Positions 5,911 through 7,240 of a DNA stretch of 7,240 nt are shown here, piece by piece (the stretch's first letter is position 1; every line of letters starts with the position of its first letter). The DNA is taken from assembly GCA_003695205.1 (NCBI GenBank), contig RFIO01000529.1:1-7240 (forward strand), read 5' to 3'. Position numbers and translations under genes: made by a program. The DNA is from Deltaproteobacteria bacterium (GTDB lineage: Bacteria > Desulfobacterota > Desulfuromonadia > Desulfuromonadales > Geothermobacteraceae). The notes under the pieces were generated by a model that worked only from the letters and a program-made list of their open reading frames with translations, searched no databases and was not told the origin of the DNA.

Positions 5911-6519
5911 ATGGAAGACTGGTTGCGGCATCTCTTCAGCTACCTCCCCGAGAGCGGCGGCTACTACCTGCTCATCGGCCTGATCGCCTTCGGCGAATCC
6001 CTGGTTGGCATCGGCCTGCTGCTGCCGGGCAGTACCCTGTGCGTCTTCGCCGGTTTTCTCGCCCTGCACGGCAAGGGCGAGATCACGACGCTGATCTGCT
6101 CCGCCGCCATCGGCGCCTTCTGGGGCGACGTTCTCAGCTTCGTGCTTGGCGCCCGCTTCGGTCCCGCGCTGCTGGCGAACCGCTGGCTTAAAAAACGCCT
6201 CGACCTGGTGCGCAAGGCGGAAATCTTCTTTGCCGAGCATGGCGGCAAGAGCGTCTTTTTCGGCCGATTTTTCGGCCCCATTCGCGGCTTTGTCCCCTTC
6301 GTCGCCGGTGGCGCCGGCATGCGCCCCGGAGCATTTTTCGCCTACGCCGTGGTCAGCGCCCTGCTCTGGGGGCTGGCCTATCCCGGCATCGGCTGGGTCG
6401 CCGGGGTGAGCTGGCAGAATGTCCAGCGCTGGACCGGCCGCTTCAGCCTGGTGATCCTGGCGGCGCTGGTGGTGACGGTGCTCTGGGTGAAGTGGCGCGG
6501 CCGACGAAAGCGACGCTAA
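5911..6519 (+). CDS. DedA/VTT-family integral membrane protein
   Basis: 202 residues with about four to six hydrophobic segments and a basic C-terminal tail (KWRGRRKRR) expected in the cytoplasm. DedA hallmarks are present: Glu29 in the first helix, PG at 39-40, Gly72-Asp73 in the second conserved stretch, and the signature F-F-G-R-F-F-G-P-I-R at 116-125 followed by a VPFVAG segment. Family members are inner-membrane proteins implicated in lipid carrier or phospholipid translocation (undecaprenyl phosphate, phosphatidylethanolamine) and envelope homeostasis; which lipid this one handles cannot be read from sequence. The ATG at 5911 is preferred: it gives the usual family N-terminus and sits 19 bp after the lipoprotein stop, though no SD is evident. 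Upstream TTG codons would overlap the lipoprotein gene and add an unrelated extension. Confidence 0.9.
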   Translation: MEDWLRHLFSYLPESGGYYLLIGLIAFGESLVGIGLLLPGSTLCVFAGFLALHGKGEITTLICSAAIGAFWGDVLSFVLGARFGPALLANRWLKKRLDLVRKAEIFFAEHGGKSVFFGRFFGPIRGFVPFVAGGAGMRPGAFFAYAVVSALLWGLAYPGIGWVAGVSWQNVQRWTGRFSLVILAALVVTVLWVKWRGRRKRR

Positions 6520-6542
6520 GCAGAATCTGCTTGGCAGTTTTT
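6518..6542 (+). terminator. Weak intrinsic terminator after the DedA gene
   Basis: AAGCAGA-A-TCTGCTT (6518-6532) is a perfect inverted repeat; as RNA it gives a 6-bp stem with a 3-base loop. It begins inside the TAA stop. A run of five T follows at 6538-6542, five bases after the stem, so termination is probably partial. The same bases overlap the putative -35 of the next gene. Confidence 0.45.
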
Positions 6543-6554
6543 GGCGAATCTGCT
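6523..6554 (+). repeat. Short direct repeat GAATCTGCT
   Basis: GAATCTGCT occurs at 6523-6531 and again at 6546-6554, 23 bp apart, about two helical turns. The copies flank the spacer of the putative deiminase promoter, one abutting the -35 and the other the -10. They could be operator half-sites or chance. Confidence 0.35.
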
Positions 6555-6559
6555 ATCTG
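6531..6559 (+). promoter_or_regulatory. Possible sigma-70 promoter of the deiminase gene
   Basis: TTGGCA (6531-6536) matches the -35 consensus at five of six bases. A 17-base spacer leads to TATCTG (6554-6559), preceded by TG at 6551-6552 as an extended -10. The start would be near 6566. The last bases of the -10 are poor. Confidence 0.4.
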
Positions 6560-6582
6560 TCGCCCGCCCCAGACCCCAAGTT

Positions 6583-6588
6583 GGAGGA
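6583..6588 (+). promoter_or_regulatory. Ribosome binding site of the deiminase gene
   Basis: GGAGGA ends three bases before the ATG at 6592. The match is strong, though the spacing is short. Confidence 0.6.
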
Positions 6589-6591
6589 CCG

Positions 6592-7240
6592 ATGACAGAT
6601 ATCCATTTCCCCGCCGAATGGGAACCCCAGGACGGGGTCATGATCGCCTGGCCGCACCTCCGGACCGACTGGGCCGAGACATTCGACGCCGTCACCACCG
6701 TCTATCTGCAACTGGCGCGGTCCGTCACCCGCTATGAACGGCTGGTGGTTGTTACACCGGAACCGGAACCGGTACGTCGGCTGCTGCAGGATGAAGGCAT
6801 CGACCTGAATCGCGTGATTCTCGCCGAGGTGCCCACCAACGACACCTGGTGCCGTGACTTCGGTCCGGTAACGGTCCTGCGCGACGACACGCCTGTGCTG
6901 CTCGATTTCGGCTTCAACGCCTGGGGCCTGAAATTCGCCGCGGATCTGGACAACCAGGTGACGCGCCGACTGCACGCCCAGGGCGTCTTCGGCGCCACGC
7001 CACTGGCCACCCAGGGGCTGGTTCTCGAAGGCGGCAGTCTTGAGAGCGACGGCGACGGAACCCTGCTGACCACCAGCCGCTGCCTGCTCAGCCCGAACCG
7101 CAATCCCCACCTGAGCCGGGAGCAGATCGAGGCGCAGCTGACCGAAGGGCTCGGTCTCCAACGTATCCTCTGGCTGGAGCACGGCGAACTCGAAGGGGAT
7201 GACACCGACGCCCACGTCGACACCCTGGCGCGTTTCGCCC
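6592..7240 (+). CDS. Agmatine deiminase / peptidyl-arginine deiminase family protein (partial, runs off right edge)
   Basis: 216 complete codons are visible of a family usually about 340-370 residues long. The guanidine-modifying (pentein) fold signatures appear in order: the FPAEWEPQDGVMIAWP N-terminus, NDTWCRDFGP at 83-92, LEGGSLESDGDGTLLTT at 145-161, NPH at 171-173, and EGDDTDAHVD at 201-210 with the catalytic-type His208. The nucleophilic Cys expected near the C-terminus is outside the window, so activity cannot be judged. Characterised bacterial members (AguA) convert agmatine to N-carbamoylputrescine plus ammonia in putrescine synthesis. Related proteins act on peptidyl arginine, but this one has no signal peptide, which favours a cytoplasmic agmatine deiminase. 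If so, an aguB-type amidase might follow. It appears to be its own transcription unit. Confidence 0.9.
   Translation, partial: MTDIHFPAEWEPQDGVMIAWPHLRTDWAETFDAVTTVYLQLARSVTRYERLVVVTPEPEPVRRLLQDEGIDLNRVILAEVPTNDTWCRDFGPVTVLRDDTPVLLDFGFNAWGLKFAADLDNQVTRRLHAQGVFGATPLATQGLVLEGGSLESDGDGTLLTTSRCLLSPNRNPHLSREQIEAQLTEGLGLQRILWLEHGELEGDDTDAHVDTLARFA

Noticed and set aside
6751..6772. CCGGAA tandem-like repeat in the deiminase gene.
   Set aside because: It simply encodes a Pro-Glu-Pro-Glu stretch in frame and shows no further repeat structure.

Overview
The window is GC-rich, densely packed Gram-negative chromosomal DNA. Type IV minor pilins, a membrane histidine kinase, a sigma-54 activator, a lipobox protein and a small anaerobe-type [4Fe-4S] ferredoxin together suggest a proteobacterium in the broad sense. 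An anaerobic Desulfuromonadota (former Deltaproteobacteria) relative is my best guess, but this is inference from gene content and not a phylogenetic result.

Left half (1-4963), all on the minus strand and read from right to left: a two-transmembrane histidine kinase overlaps, by one base, an NtrC-type response regulator (REC, AAA+, Fis-type HTH). A 159-bp gap follows, then three overlapping minor pilin genes in the order pilV-like, pilW-like, pilX-like; the last runs off the left edge. The gap contains a good -24/-12 (sigma-54) promoter match pointing at the pilin genes. The simplest reading is a self-contained circuit in which the kinase phosphorylates the regulator and the regulator switches on the adjacent minor pilin operon through sigma-54 RNA polymerase. 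The three pilins would prime assembly at the pilus tip, and a PilY1-like adhesin may lie beyond the left edge.

Right half (5119-7240), all on the plus strand: a divergent 155-bp gap leads into a compact cluster of a mono-cluster ferredoxin with a histidine-rich loop, an unrecognised lipoprotein whose GTG start overlaps the ferredoxin stop, and a DedA-family membrane protein 19 bp further on. A hairpin overlaps the dedA stop. A separate promoter then precedes an agmatine-deiminase-family gene that is cut by the right edge.

I see no rRNA, tRNA, CRISPR array, insertion sequence, phage gene or toxin-antitoxin module, and no convincing new defence or mobile system. The points most worth a second look are the sigma-54 pilin circuit, driven by a kinase unlike canonical PilS, and the His-rich ferredoxin encoded with an unknown lipoprotein.
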